This document shows positions 8,496-17,661 of a stretch of DNA of 64,000 bases, in pieces. Each line of letters opens with the position of its first letter. The stretch's first letter is position 1. A program made the translations under genes and the position numbers. Source of the stretch: 13-2-20CM-66-19 sp963760225 (GTDB lineage: Bacteria > Pseudomonadota > Gammaproteobacteria > Steroidobacterales > Steroidobacteraceae); NCBI GenBank assembly GCA_963760225.1, contig CAVXCD010000002.1:124001-188000 (forward strand), in the 5' to 3' direction. The notes under the pieces are model-generated. The model was given only the letters and a program-made list of their open reading frames with translations. It made no database searches and was not told where the DNA came from.

Positions 8496-10823
8496 TCAGA
8501 TTTTCAAACCACACAGCGCGCGCGGCATCCGCGTGCAGCGCACGGCGAGCGCGACCGCGAGGCCGCCGAGCAGCAGCCAGTCGAGCTCGCCACCGCCCCC
8601 TCCGCCGCCGGAGCCGGGCGCGGCGTTGACGGTGAGCTGCGCCGCGCCGGATGCCGCGCTGTCGGCCGCGGCCACAGCGGTGACGGTGACCATGCCCCCC
8701 GACGGGACGCTGGCCGGGGCGCTGTAGAGGCCGGCACTCGAGACCGTGCCGACGCTGGCGTTTCCGCCGGGAACACCGTTGACCTCCCAGGTGACCTCGG
8801 TGTTGGTGGTGTTGGCGAGCGTCGCGCTCAAGGCCTGCGTGGCACCGGTGCGCAGCACGGCGGTCGCCGGGCACACGGCCACCTGCACGGCCGGCGCGCT
8901 GACCGAGCAGGCCGCCTGTCCGGCCGTTGCCGGCGCCGTACTGCTGAGGCCGGTCGGACCGATGACGAGCTGCGCGCTGTCCTGGCGTCCGGCGTCATCG
9001 GTGACGGTGAGCGCCACGGTCGCCAGCCCGCAGGCCGGCAGGCTCACCGTGGCGGTGGGGGTGCCGGCATTCTGGATAGTGATGGCCTGACCGCCCACCT
9101 GGCTCCAGGCAAACGCCGTCAGCGTATGGTTGGTGGCGGCGGCGCTGCCGGCGCCGTTGAGTGGCACGCTCTGCCCGGCGGCGACCGATGCCGGCCATGC
9201 CACTGCGGCAATCGGCCGCAGGGCCTGCGCCAGCGCCCCGGAGGCGTTCGCCATCCCCGCCCCGCAGGTCTGGCCGTCGAGCGTGCAGATGCATTCCGCG
9301 TCCTGCACGTCGCTCGCGCCCGCCGGCACGTGGCACATCGGCGGCTGCGTCGTCTCACCGACCGAGCTCTGCGGGTAGGGCAGCGCGCCCTGCTGCAGGC
9401 GCGTGATCAGCTGGCAGGAGTTGAGTTTGGCGTTGACCGCCACCATCAGCGCGCCGATGCCCGCGACCTGGGGCGCGGCGAAACTGGTGCCGAGGTTGTA
9501 GGTGCGATACTCGCTGCCAGTGATCTGGCAGTTGGCGTTGCTGCCGGTGGTCGGGTCGCAGTAGTAGTAGCCGGTGTAGTCGTCGGTACCCGGACTCATG
9601 GTCGCGAGGTTGGTGGTGGTGGTGAGGGTGTAGACGCACGGCTGGTTGGCGGCGGTGTTGACGCAGTTGCCGGCCGGCGCACCGAGGGCCACCTCGGGAC
9701 CCAGGCTGCTGTAGCCGACCTTGGTGCCTGCATGGCGCAGGCCCGCGACGCCGGCGACGCCGACACAGTTCGCCGGGGCATCGACCGGTCCGCCTTCGTT
9801 GCCGGCCGAGACGACGATCAGCGCCCCGAGCGCGGTGATCTGATCGATCGCGTCCTGGTAGCTCTGCGGGCACGCACCGGTGCCGCCGAGACTCATATTG
9901 ATGATCCTGGCCGGGGTGGTGTTGGCCGGAACACCGCTCACGGCGATGCCGGCCGCCCACAGCATGCCGGAGATGATGTCGGAGTCGGCGCCGCCGCACA
10001 CCCCGAGCGCGCGCACCGGCAGGATCTGCCCGTTCCACGTCACCCCGGCGATGCCGAGCGAGTTGTTGGTGAGCGCGCCGAGGATCCCGGCGACGCGCGT
10101 ACCGTGCCAGGAGCTGTATTCGGTCTGCGTCTGGCTGGCGCATTCCGGCTGGGACAGATCGGCGCTGGTGATCCAGTCGCCCGGATCTGACGCGTCGGCG
10201 CCCGGACAGGTGTTGTTGTTGGCCACCAACGGGTCGGAGATGAAGCAGTAGCCGGGCAACATCCGCCCGCCGCTCGCGACCGCGAGCAGATCCGGATGCT
10301 CGAAGCGCACCCCGGTATCGATGTCGGCGATCACCAGCCCGGCGAGCCCGGTGGTGATGCTCCAGGCGCTCTGTGCATCGATGGCGCTGGGCGTGACCGC
10401 GGAGCTCGGCAGCAGGTACCACTGCTCACTGTAGAGCGTGTCGTCGGGCACGCTGTGCACGTAGCGGCGCTGGTCGGGTTCCGCATACTGCACCTCGGGA
10501 TCGGCGCGCAGGCGCACCAGGATTTCCGCAAGCGAGCCTTCCTTGTCCGCCGTGGCGACGCGCACCACCTGCAACCGGTCGGTGATGGCGCGCTCGCCCT
10601 CGAGCGTAAGTCCGGCGCGGGTGGCGAGCCTCACCAGACGCGCATGTGCCGCGGCGGCCGGCAGCGCCGTGCTCCCCTGGCGCAGCTTGATGATGATGGC
10701 GGGCGCAGCCGCCGCGCTGCCACGGGGGTGGTGCCGCACGGGGTTGAGCTCCCCCTGCCCCCTCCCCGCGGCCGCCGCCGTCGCCGCCATCATCAGCAGG
10801 ATCATCCAGGCAAACCGTTGCAC
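8496..10823 (-). CDS. Subtilisin-like serine protease (S8) with GlyGly-CTERM-like tail
   Basis: A 775-residue secreted protease. After a signal peptide and a propeptide-like domain (about 40-120) comes the S8 catalytic domain with Asp169 (DIDTGVRFEHPD), His240 (WHGTRVAGI), the oxyanion Asn342 (SAGNEGG) and Ser447 (GTSFAAPQVAG). Two Ig/PKD-like modules follow. The protein ends with seven glycines, a hydrophobic helix and a short basic end, the layout of the GlyGly-CTERM sorting signal. I chose the GTG at 10823 because GGGAGG stands 8 to 14 bases upstream; an ATG six codons later is possible. Confidence 0.9.
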   Translation of the reverse strand: MQRFAWMILLMMAATAAAAGRGQGELNPVRHHPRGSAAAAPAIIIKLRQGSTALPAAAAHARLVRLATRAGLTLEGERAITDRLQVVRVATADKEGSLAEILVRLRADPEVQYAEPDQRRYVHSVPDDTLYSEQWYLLPSSAVTPSAIDAQSAWSITTGLAGLVIADIDTGVRFEHPDLLAVASGGRMLPGYCFISDPLVANNNTCPGADASDPGDWITSADLSQPECASQTQTEYSSWHGTRVAGILGALTNNSLGIAGVTWNGQILPVRALGVCGGADSDIISGMLWAAGIAVSGVPANTTPARIINMSLGGTGACPQSYQDAIDQITALGALIVVSAGNEGGPVDAPANCVGVAGVAGLRHAGTKVGYSSLGPEVALGAPAGNCVNTAANQPCVYTLTTTTNLATMSPGTDDYTGYYYCDPTTGSNANCQITGSEYRTYNLGTSFAAPQVAGIGALMVAVNAKLNSCQLITRLQQGALPYPQSSVGETTQPPMCHVPAGASDVQDAECICTLDGQTCGAGMANASGALAQALRPIAAVAWPASVAAGQSVPLNGAGSAAATNHTLTAFAWSQVGGQAITIQNAGTPTATVSLPACGLATVALTVTDDAGRQDSAQLVIGPTGLSSTAPATAGQAACSVSAPAVQVAVCPATAVLRTGATQALSATLANTTNTEVTWEVNGVPGGNASVGTVSSAGLYSAPASVPSGGMVTVTAVAAADSAASGAAQLTVNAAPGSGGGGGGGELDWLLLGGLAVALAVRCTRMPRALCGLKI

Positions 10824-11068
10824 CGCAAGACCTCCCTCGGGCGCGCGGTGCGCAACGCCGTCCGCGCGGCTGCCGCAGGCTCCGGCCGCAGCATGCGCAC
10901 GCGCCCTCACCGGGAGCAAATCCACCTGCCAGAAGCGGGAGCGGTTCCGCAGTTGCCACCGCCGGCTGTCTCCCGGCGGCGACTCAAGGCGCACTGCGCA
11001 AGGCGCAGGTCGCCTCCCGCACGGCCTTAAAGACGCCGAGGGGGCACGGTAGTATCCTCACCGGATCC

Positions 11069-12016
11069 ATGAGCGTGATTGCCTCCTTCGCCACCGACGG
11101 GGCGGCCCTGCCGGCCGGTACAGCCGTGGCCGAGGCCCTCGAGAGCAACCACATCGTGTTCTTCCCCCGCTGCCCGATCGGCCTGCCCGATGAGGCGACG
11201 CTGCGCTACCTGCGCAGCGAGCTGCCGGCGCGGCTGCGCCTGAAGAACATCAGCTATCACCCGGAAGCCGGGCGCGTCACCGGACTCGACGCCGACGCAG
11301 ACACCGGGCGGCGGGTCACGCAGATCCTCACCACCCACCTCGCCGAGGTCAGCGCTTTCCTGCACCGCCAGCTGCCGCACCTCACCGCGGACTGGACGAT
11401 CGGTACCTGCAGCATCCGCCCGATCCAGGAGCGCGGACGAAACTTAAAGCCGCACGCCAGCAACGAGCTGGTGCATGTCGACGCCGGCGCCTACGGCGCC
11501 ACCGACGGCGATCGGATCCTGCGCTTCTTCGTCAACTTCAGCGATCACGAGGACCGCGTCTGGGCCACGAAGGGTCCGATCGAAGACATCCTCAGCCGCT
11601 GCGGCCGCGAGGCGGGACTGGTCGACGCGCACGGGCACCTCGCTGTCCGGCTCAACAAGACGCTGCCCGACCGGCTGCTGAGCGGCACGGTGCGCGCCCT
11701 CGGGCGGCTCAATCCGCTCGCGCGGGTGCTCGACAGCTCCCCCTACGACCGGGCGATGCGCCGCCTGCACAACTTCATGAAGGACGATGCGGGATTCAGA
11801 CAGGATCAGCGCGGCTACCAGGAGCTCCGCTTCCCGCCCTACTCGGCGTGGATGGTGTTCACCGACAGCGTCAGCCACGCGAGCCTGTCGGGACAGTTCG
11901 CCTTCGTCACCACCATCATCGTGCGCCGCCGCCACATGCGCGCCCCGCAGTTCGCGCCCTTCAACGTGCTGATGAGCCTGCCGCAGACGCCGCGGCCGCT
12001 CGCGCCACCGCACTAA
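11069..12016 (+). CDS. kdoO: Kdo hydroxylase family protein (Fe(II)/2-oxoglutarate dioxygenase)
   Basis: A 315-residue protein matching the Kdo 3-hydroxylase family, which hydroxylates Kdo to Ko in the LPS inner core using Fe(II) and 2-oxoglutarate. Candidate metal ligands are His136 and Asp138 (VHVDAGAYG) and His270 (SVSHASLSG). It should act at the cytoplasmic face of the inner membrane. Its last codons overlap the end of the convergent GT9 gene, and the next genes encode LPS-type glycosyltransferases, which supports a role in core modification. A GC hairpin (10959-10979) lies in its upstream region. Confidence 0.82.
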   Translation: MSVIASFATDGAALPAGTAVAEALESNHIVFFPRCPIGLPDEATLRYLRSELPARLRLKNISYHPEAGRVTGLDADADTGRRVTQILTTHLAEVSAFLHRQLPHLTADWTIGTCSIRPIQERGRNLKPHASNELVHVDAGAYGATDGDRILRFFVNFSDHEDRVWATKGPIEDILSRCGREAGLVDAHGHLAVRLNKTLPDRLLSGTVRALGRLNPLARVLDSSPYDRAMRRLHNFMKDDAGFRQDQRGYQELRFPPYSAWMVFTDSVSHASLSGQFAFVTTIIVRRRHMRAPQFAPFNVLMSLPQTPRPLAPPH

Positions 12017-13086
12017 GGGCGCGGCAGGCGCTCGAGGGCCGTCTCGAGCTTGGCGATCACCTCCGCCGGCTCGATGAGATCCATCACCCCGGGCTTCTCG
12101 ATCCTGGTGCGCCAGGGCAGCTCGGCGGCCGGGCGCCCGAGAAAGCGGCGGGCCGCCTCCTCGAAGCGGTCGACGCACAGGTCGCGGCTGAAATACGGCC
12201 CGCTGCGCGCCGGGTTGGTCGCCGCATAGAGCCCCACGACCGGCACACCGAGCGAAGTCCCCATGTGCGCAGGTCCTGAGTCGGGCGTCAGCAGCGCCCG
12301 CGCGCGGCCGAGCACCGCATAGAACTCCGGCAGCGTATCGCGCCCCACGAGGTTGGTGGCGGGCGCGTGCATGCGCGCGGCGATCTCAGCGGCGGTGCGC
12401 TGCTCGAGCGGCGTGCGGCCGCCGCAGATCAGCACCTTGAGTCCGAGCTTGCGCACCGCGTGCGCGCCGACCGCGGCGTAGCCCGCAACATTCCAGTTGC
12501 GCAGCACGTGGCTCGAGCACGGACTGATGATCAGGGCCGGCACGCCGTCCGGGACGTGGCGCAAGGCGTAGGTGCGCGCGCCCTCGGGCAGCGGGATATC
12601 CCAGCGGTAGTCGCGCTCGCCTACCCCCAGACGGCGCGCGAAACCGAACAGCGCGTCCATCACGTGCTCGCGCGGCGCCGGCGCGATGCGCGCGTTGGTG
12701 AACAGCCACTGCAGGTCGAGCGCGCGCTCGCGGTCGTAGCCGAGCTTCACCGGCGCCTGGGCGAGCGCGGCAACCAGGCTCGCGCGCCAGGCGAACTGCA
12801 TGTGCAGCAGCAGCTCGAAGCTGCGGCCGCGCAGCGCGCGGCGCAGGGCCATCAGGCCCGCCATCCCGGCGCGCTTGTCGAACTCGATGAACTCGATGTC
12901 GGAAATCGCGCCGACCAGGCGCGCCTCGCTGCGCCCGATGATCCAGCTGAAGCGCGCCGCCGGCCAGGCTCGCTGCAGCGTGCGGACCACCGGCAGGGTG
13001 TGGCAGACATCCCCGAGCGCGGAGAGCTTCACCACCAGCACCGCACGCGGCGGCGCGGCGAGCAGCGCCGGCGCCGCCGCGCTCAC
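12013..13086 (-). CDS. Glycosyltransferase family 9 (heptosyltransferase-like)
   Basis: A 357-residue GT9 protein. The N-terminal VLVVKLSALGDVCHTLPVV is the classic heptosyltransferase motif, and the C-terminal half carries LLTPDSGPAHMGTSLGVPVVGLYAATNP, the ADP-heptose-binding region. It probably adds a heptose to the LPS inner core (WaaC/WaaF/WaaQ type; which one cannot be told). The GTG at 13086 overlaps the TGA of the GT2 gene (GTGA), indicating coupling. A long in-frame extension upstream is a shadow within GT2. Confidence 0.88.
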   Translation of the reverse strand: MSAAAPALLAAPPRAVLVVKLSALGDVCHTLPVVRTLQRAWPAARFSWIIGRSEARLVGAISDIEFIEFDKRAGMAGLMALRRALRGRSFELLLHMQFAWRASLVAALAQAPVKLGYDRERALDLQWLFTNARIAPAPREHVMDALFGFARRLGVGERDYRWDIPLPEGARTYALRHVPDGVPALIISPCSSHVLRNWNVAGYAAVGAHAVRKLGLKVLICGGRTPLEQRTAAEIAARMHAPATNLVGRDTLPEFYAVLGRARALLTPDSGPAHMGTSLGVPVVGLYAATNPARSGPYFSRDLCVDRFEEAARRFLGRPAAELPWRTRIEKPGVMDLIEPAEVIAKLETALERLPRP

Positions 13087-13862
13087 CCTCCGGCCTTCGG
13101 GCGCACGCGCGCCAGCGCCCACAGACGCAGGTACTTGCGGCGCACGTAGCCGGCCTCGACGCAATGAAACAGCCAGCCACGCCAGCCGTCGAGCACGCCG
13201 CGCTTGATGAGCATGCCGCGCACGAAGCGCCACAACGGGTGCACGAACACGGCCAGCAGGCTGCCGCGCCTGCCCGCCCGGTACATCTCCTCGGCCATGA
13301 GACGCGCATAGCGATCGACCCGCGCCAGGTGATCATCGAGGCTGCGGTAGGCGTCGTGCTCGAGCGGTGCACGCAGGCGCCCGACGCGGCCATCGACCGC
13401 GATCTTCTCGTGCACCTCGTAACCCACCCAGCGCGCGGCGCCGCGCCGGTAGAGGCGGATCTTGCGGTCCGGCCAGGCGTTGCCGTGACGCAGAAAGCCG
13501 CCGAAGTAGCTGGTGAGACGCGGCACCGAGTAGCCCGCCATGCCGGCAAACCCCGCCGCCTTCAGGGCCAGGATCTCCGCGCGCAGCGCCGGCGTCACAC
13601 ACTCGTCCGCGTCCACCGACAGCACCCACTCGTGCTGCGCCAGGTCGGTCGCGTATTGCTTCTGTGAGCGATAGCCGGGCCAGTCGCGCTCGATGACGCG
13701 CGCGCCGCGGCGCGCCGCCAGCTCGCGCGTCGCGTCGGTCGAGTGCGCGTCGACGACGATGATCTCGTCGCAGAAACTCACCGCCTCGAGGCAACGCTCG
13801 ATGCGCTCGGCCTCGTTGAGCGTGATGATGCAGGCGGATAGCCCGGTGGGCGGCGCGCTCAC
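13083..13862 (-). CDS. Glycosyltransferase family 2, WaaE/KdtX-like
   Basis: A 259-residue GT2 protein. It begins LSACIITLNEAERIERCLEA and has the metal-binding DxD in SVDADE and the early DAHSTDAT motif. The pattern with RKIRLYRRGAARWVGYEVHE is that of the WaaE/KdtX group, which adds glucose to heptose in the LPS core. It is encoded between cysQ (9-base gap) and the GT9 gene (4-base overlap), so it is probably co-transcribed with both. The basic C-terminal region may sit on the membrane. Confidence 0.87.
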   Translation of the reverse strand: MSAPPTGLSACIITLNEAERIERCLEAVSFCDEIIVVDAHSTDATRELAARRGARVIERDWPGYRSQKQYATDLAQHEWVLSVDADECVTPALRAEILALKAAGFAGMAGYSVPRLTSYFGGFLRHGNAWPDRKIRLYRRGAARWVGYEVHEKIAVDGRVGRLRAPLEHDAYRSLDDHLARVDRYARLMAEEMYRAGRRGSLLAVFVHPLWRFVRGMLIKRGVLDGWRGWLFHCVEAGYVRRKYLRLWALARVRPKAGG

Positions 13863-13871
13863 GTCGCTAGC

Positions 13872-14675
13872 TTACGCGAGCAGCGCCAGCCAGTCGTGAT
13901 CGCGTGGCCCGTAGGCGACGAACGCGGGATTCAGCAGCTCGGCGCGGGTGTTGTAGGACAGCGGCGCGCCGTCCAGGCCGCTCACCGTCCCGCCGGCCGC
14001 GGTGAGCACCGCGTGCGCCGCGGCCGTGTCCCACTCGCTGGTGGGGCCGAGGCGCGGATAGACATCCGCGGAGCCCTCCGCCACCAGACAGAACTTGAGC
14101 GCGCTGCCGATACCTTCCAGGCGGTGCGCTCCGAGACGCTCGAGGAAGCGTGCCAGCGAATCGCCGCGGTGCGAGCGACTGCCGACCACGCGCACCGGGT
14201 CCCCCGAGCGGGCCGCGACGCGAATGGGCGTCGGCGGCCCCTCCCCCTGCTGCCGCCAGGCGCCCGCGCCGGGCAGCCCGAGATAGCTGCTATCGCCCAC
14301 CGGCACGTGCACCACGCCGAGCGCGGGCGCATGGCCGCGGATGAGCGCGATGTTCACGGTGAACTGCCCGTTGCGCGCCAGGAATTCGCGCGTGCCATCG
14401 AGCGGGTCCACCAGCCAGTACTCATGCCAGCTGGCGCGCTGCGCGAACGGCGTGGCGGCCGCCTCCTCCGAGAGCAACGGCAGCGCCGGCGTGAGCCGCT
14501 GCAGCCCGGCGGCGATCAGCCGATGGGCGGCCAGATCCGCCGCGGTCAGCGGGGAGTCGTCGGCCTTGGTGGTGGCGGCCCACTGCCCGGACTCATAGAT
14601 CCCGAGAACCTCGCGCCCGGCCGCGCGCGCGATGCCGAGGATCGGCTGCAGCAACCCGGCGCCGTCGGCCGTCAT
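13872..14675 (-). CDS. cysQ: 3'(2'),5'-bisphosphate nucleotidase
   Basis: A 267-residue member of the inositol monophosphatase fold. The metal-binding motifs are LVDPLDGTREFL and, near the end, SEWDTAAAHAV. CysQ hydrolyses 3'-phosphoadenosine 5'-phosphate (PAP), the by-product of PAPS use, to AMP. Its ATG overlaps the end of cysNC by 4 bases, so its dosage is tied to PAPS synthesis. The paired genes mean that PAPS is both made and its by-product cleared from one transcript. Confidence 0.93.
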   Translation of the reverse strand: MTADGAGLLQPILGIARAAGREVLGIYESGQWAATTKADDSPLTAADLAAHRLIAAGLQRLTPALPLLSEEAAATPFAQRASWHEYWLVDPLDGTREFLARNGQFTVNIALIRGHAPALGVVHVPVGDSSYLGLPGAGAWRQQGEGPPTPIRVAARSGDPVRVVGSRSHRGDSLARFLERLGAHRLEGIGSALKFCLVAEGSADVYPRLGPTSEWDTAAAHAVLTAAGGTVSGLDGAPLSYNTRAELLNPAFVAYGPRDHDWLALLA

Positions 14676-16579
14676 GCGCCGCCGGTCACGCCGAGCGCCG
14701 CGAGCCTGGCGATGATGCTCGCCGCGGCCTCCTCGGGCGTCATCACCGTGGTGTCGATGTGGATCTCCGCCGCCTCCGGCGCCTCGTAGGGGGAGTCGAT
14801 GCCGGTGAAATTCTTCAGCTCGCCGCGGCGCGCCTTGCGGTACAGCCCCTTCACGTCGCGCCGCTCGGCTTCGGCGAGCGGCGTGTCGACGAACACCTCG
14901 AGGAACTCGCCCGGCGCGAACAGATCGCGCGCCATGCGCCGCTCGGAGCGGAACGGGGAAATGAAGGACACCAGCACGATCAGGCCCGCATCGACCATGA
15001 GCCGGGAGACTTCCGCGACACGGCGGATGTTCTCCACACGGTCCTGGGCGGTGAAGCCCAGATCCTTGTTCAGTCCGTGGCGCACGTTGTCGCCATCGAG
15101 CAGATACGTGTGCCGGCCGCTGGCGGCGAGCCGCTTCTCGACGATGTTCGCGATGGTGGACTTGCCGGCCCCGGACAAACCGGTGAGCCACAACACGCAC
15201 GCGCGCTGGCCCTTCAGGCGCGCGCGCAGCGGCTTGCCGACGTCGAGCGCCTGCCAGTGCACGTTCTGCGAGCGCCGCAGCGCGAAGCTGATGAGTCCCG
15301 CGCCGACCGTGTTGTTGCTGAGACGGTCGATGAGAATGAAGCCGCCGAGCGTGCGGTTGGCAACGTACGGCTCGAAGGCGATGGCGCGATCGAGCTCCAG
15401 CTCGCACACCCCGATGTCGTTCAGCTCCAGCCGCTCGGCCGGCTCGTGCTCGAGCGTATTGACGTTGACGCGGTGCTTAAGGGGCGCGATGGTCGCCGAC
15501 ACCGTGCCGCTGCCGGTCTTCATGAGGTAGGCGCGCCCCTGCAGCATCGGCTCCTCGTGCAGCCACACGATAGTGGCTTCGAACTGGTCGGCGACCTGCG
15601 GCGGGTCGTCGGCGACCGCCAGCACGTCGCCGCGACTCACGTCGACCTCGGAGGCGAGCGTCAGCGTGACCGACTGGCCGGCGAGCGCCGCCTCCAGGTC
15701 CCCGTCCGCGGTGAGGATGCGCGCCACGCGGCTCTCGCTTCCTGAGGGCAGCACGCGCACGCGCTCGCCGGTGGCGATGCGGCCGCTGGCGATGAGCCCG
15801 GCGAAGCCGCGGAAATCTCCGTGCGGTCGGTTCACCCATTGCACCGGCATGCGAAACGGCCGGGCGGTGAGTGCCGCGTCCACCGCGACGCTCTCGAGGT
15901 GCTCGAGGAGCGTGGCACCGCTGTACCAGGGCATGTTGTCGCCGCGCGCGATCACATTGTCGCCATGCACGGCGACCACCGGGATGGCGGTGATGTCGTG
16001 GATGCCGATGCGCGCGGCGAACGCGCGGTAGTCAGCGACGATCGTCTCGAAGGTGGCGTGCTGGTAGCCCACCAGGTCCATCTTGTTGACGGCGAGCACC
16101 ACGCGGGTGATGCCGAGCAGCTGCACCAGGAAGCTGTGGCGGCGGGTCTGCGTCAGCACGCCCTTGCGCGCATCGATGAGGATCACCGCCAGGTCCGCGG
16201 TCGAGGCGCCGGTCACCATGTTGCGCGTGTACTGCTCGTGGCCGGGGGTGTCGGCGACGATGAACTTGCGCCGCGCGGTGGCGAAGAAGCGGTAGGCGAC
16301 GTCGATGGTGATGCCCTGCTCGCGCTCGGCCGCCAGGCCGTCGACCAGCAGCGCGAAGTCGAGCTCGCCGCCGCGCGTACCGAGTTTGCGCGAATCGGCG
16401 GCGAACTGCGCCAGCTGGTCGTCGAACACCATCTGCGATTCGTACAGCAGTCGGCCGATGAGGGTCGACTTGCCGTCGTCCACCGAGCCGCAGGTGATGA
16501 AGCGCAGCAGGCTCTTGCGCTCGTGCGCGCGCAGGCGCGCGCCGATATCCGCGGCGAGCGACGCGGGCGCGGAGGCCAT
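14672..16579 (-). CDS. cysNC: Bifunctional sulfate adenylyltransferase subunit 1 / APS kinase
   Basis: A 635-residue fusion. The N-terminal GTPase part (CysN) has the P-loop GSVDDGKST (31-39), DTPGHEQY and NKMD. The C-terminal APS kinase part (CysC) has its own P-loop GLSGAGKST near residue 470 and the DGDNVRHGLN motif. CysN with CysD makes APS from ATP and sulfate, driven by GTP hydrolysis; CysC phosphorylates APS to PAPS. The start overlaps the stop of cysD (ATGA). Both halves look intact. Confidence 0.96.
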   Translation of the reverse strand: MASAPASLAADIGARLRAHERKSLLRFITCGSVDDGKSTLIGRLLYESQMVFDDQLAQFAADSRKLGTRGGELDFALLVDGLAAEREQGITIDVAYRFFATARRKFIVADTPGHEQYTRNMVTGASTADLAVILIDARKGVLTQTRRHSFLVQLLGITRVVLAVNKMDLVGYQHATFETIVADYRAFAARIGIHDITAIPVVAVHGDNVIARGDNMPWYSGATLLEHLESVAVDAALTARPFRMPVQWVNRPHGDFRGFAGLIASGRIATGERVRVLPSGSESRVARILTADGDLEAALAGQSVTLTLASEVDVSRGDVLAVADDPPQVADQFEATIVWLHEEPMLQGRAYLMKTGSGTVSATIAPLKHRVNVNTLEHEPAERLELNDIGVCELELDRAIAFEPYVANRTLGGFILIDRLSNNTVGAGLISFALRRSQNVHWQALDVGKPLRARLKGQRACVLWLTGLSGAGKSTIANIVEKRLAASGRHTYLLDGDNVRHGLNKDLGFTAQDRVENIRRVAEVSRLMVDAGLIVLVSFISPFRSERRMARDLFAPGEFLEVFVDTPLAEAERRDVKGLYRKARRGELKNFTGIDSPYEAPEAAEIHIDTTVMTPEEAAASIIARLAALGVTGGA

Positions 16580-17547
16580 CAGAAGTAGCCTTCCTGCTTC
16601 TTCTTTTCCATGGAGGCGGCAGCGTCGTGGTCGATCGCACGTCCCTGCCGCTCGGAAGAGCGCGTCAGCAGCATCTCCTCGATGATCGCCGGCAGCGTGT
16701 CGGCGTTCGACTCGATGGCGCCGGTGAGCGGATAGCAGCCGAGCGTGCGGAAGCGCACCTTCTTCAGCTGCGGCTGCTCGCCGGGCCGCAGCGGCAGCCG
16801 CTCATCGTCCACCATGATCAGCATGCCATCGCGCTCGACCACCGGGCGCAGCGCCGCAAAGTACAGCGGCACGATCGGCACCTGCTCGCGCCAGATGTAC
16901 TGCCACACGTCAAGCTCGGTCCAGTTGGACAACGGGAACACCCGCAGGCTCTCACCGGGGCGCTTGCGCGTGTTGTACAGCGACCAGAGCTCGGGGCGCT
17001 GCTGCTTCGGATCCCAGCGGTGCGCGGCGCTGCGCAGCGAGAACACGCGCTCCTTGGCGCGGCTCTTTTCCTCGTCGCGGCGGGCGCCGCCGAAGGCGGC
17101 GTCGAAGCCGTACTGGTCGAGCGCCTGGCGCAGCGCCTGGGTCTTCATGACGTCGGTATGCAGCTGCGAGCCGTGGCTGAACGGGCCGATGCCGGCCGCC
17201 AGGCCCTCGCGGTTGACGTACACCAGCAGCTGCATGCCGAGCTTCTTCGCGATGGCATCGCGGAACTCGTACATGGCGCGGAATTTCCAGGTGGTATCCA
17301 CGTGCAGCAGCGGGAACGGCGGCGCCGCCGGGTAGAACGCCTTCACCGCCAGGTGCAGCATCACGGCGCTGTCCTTGCCGATGGAATAGAGCATCACCGG
17401 GCGCTCGCACTCGGCGACCACCTCGCGCATGATGTGAATGCTCTCGGCCTCGAGGCGCTGCAGGTGCGTGAGCGACCCGGGCGCCGGACTCACCGCCCCC
17501 TCGCGTTCCCGGCCAGGGGCAGCGCTCGCGGGTATGACTTCTGGCAT
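16579..17547 (-). CDS. cysD: Sulfate adenylyltransferase subunit 2
   Basis: A 322-residue CysD. The PP-loop motif is SIGKDSAVMLHLA, and the FGGARRDEEKSRAKERVFS and NWTELDVWQYI segments are characteristic of the family. It forms the ATP sulfurylase with CysN. I took the ATG at 17547 (MPEVIPAS), which adds a short tail before the conserved SLTHLQRLEAESIHI; a longer version from 17610 is less likely. It leads the five-gene overlapping run cysD-cysNC-cysQ-GT2-GT9. No cysH or cysI is present nearby. Confidence 0.94.
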   Translation of the reverse strand: MPEVIPASAAPGREREGAVSPAPGSLTHLQRLEAESIHIMREVVAECERPVMLYSIGKDSAVMLHLAVKAFYPAAPPFPLLHVDTTWKFRAMYEFRDAIAKKLGMQLLVYVNREGLAAGIGPFSHGSQLHTDVMKTQALRQALDQYGFDAAFGGARRDEEKSRAKERVFSLRSAAHRWDPKQQRPELWSLYNTRKRPGESLRVFPLSNWTELDVWQYIWREQVPIVPLYFAALRPVVERDGMLIMVDDERLPLRPGEQPQLKKVRFRTLGCYPLTGAIESNADTLPAIIEEMLLTRSSERQGRAIDHDAAASMEKKKQEGYF

Positions 17548-17661
17548 TCGGGCAGTGTAATCAACCACTCCGTCGCAGTGTAGGTAGCGGCCGCGGCGGA
17601 CGGCTGCCAAGGCGCGCGGGGGGCGGCCTCACAACACGCGCCCCGGCCGGGCGGCAGGCAA

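Noticed and set aside
8460..10190. Plus-strand frame of 576 codons opposite the S8 protease
   Set aside because: No signal peptide or motif, and the catalytic triad is encoded on the minus strand.
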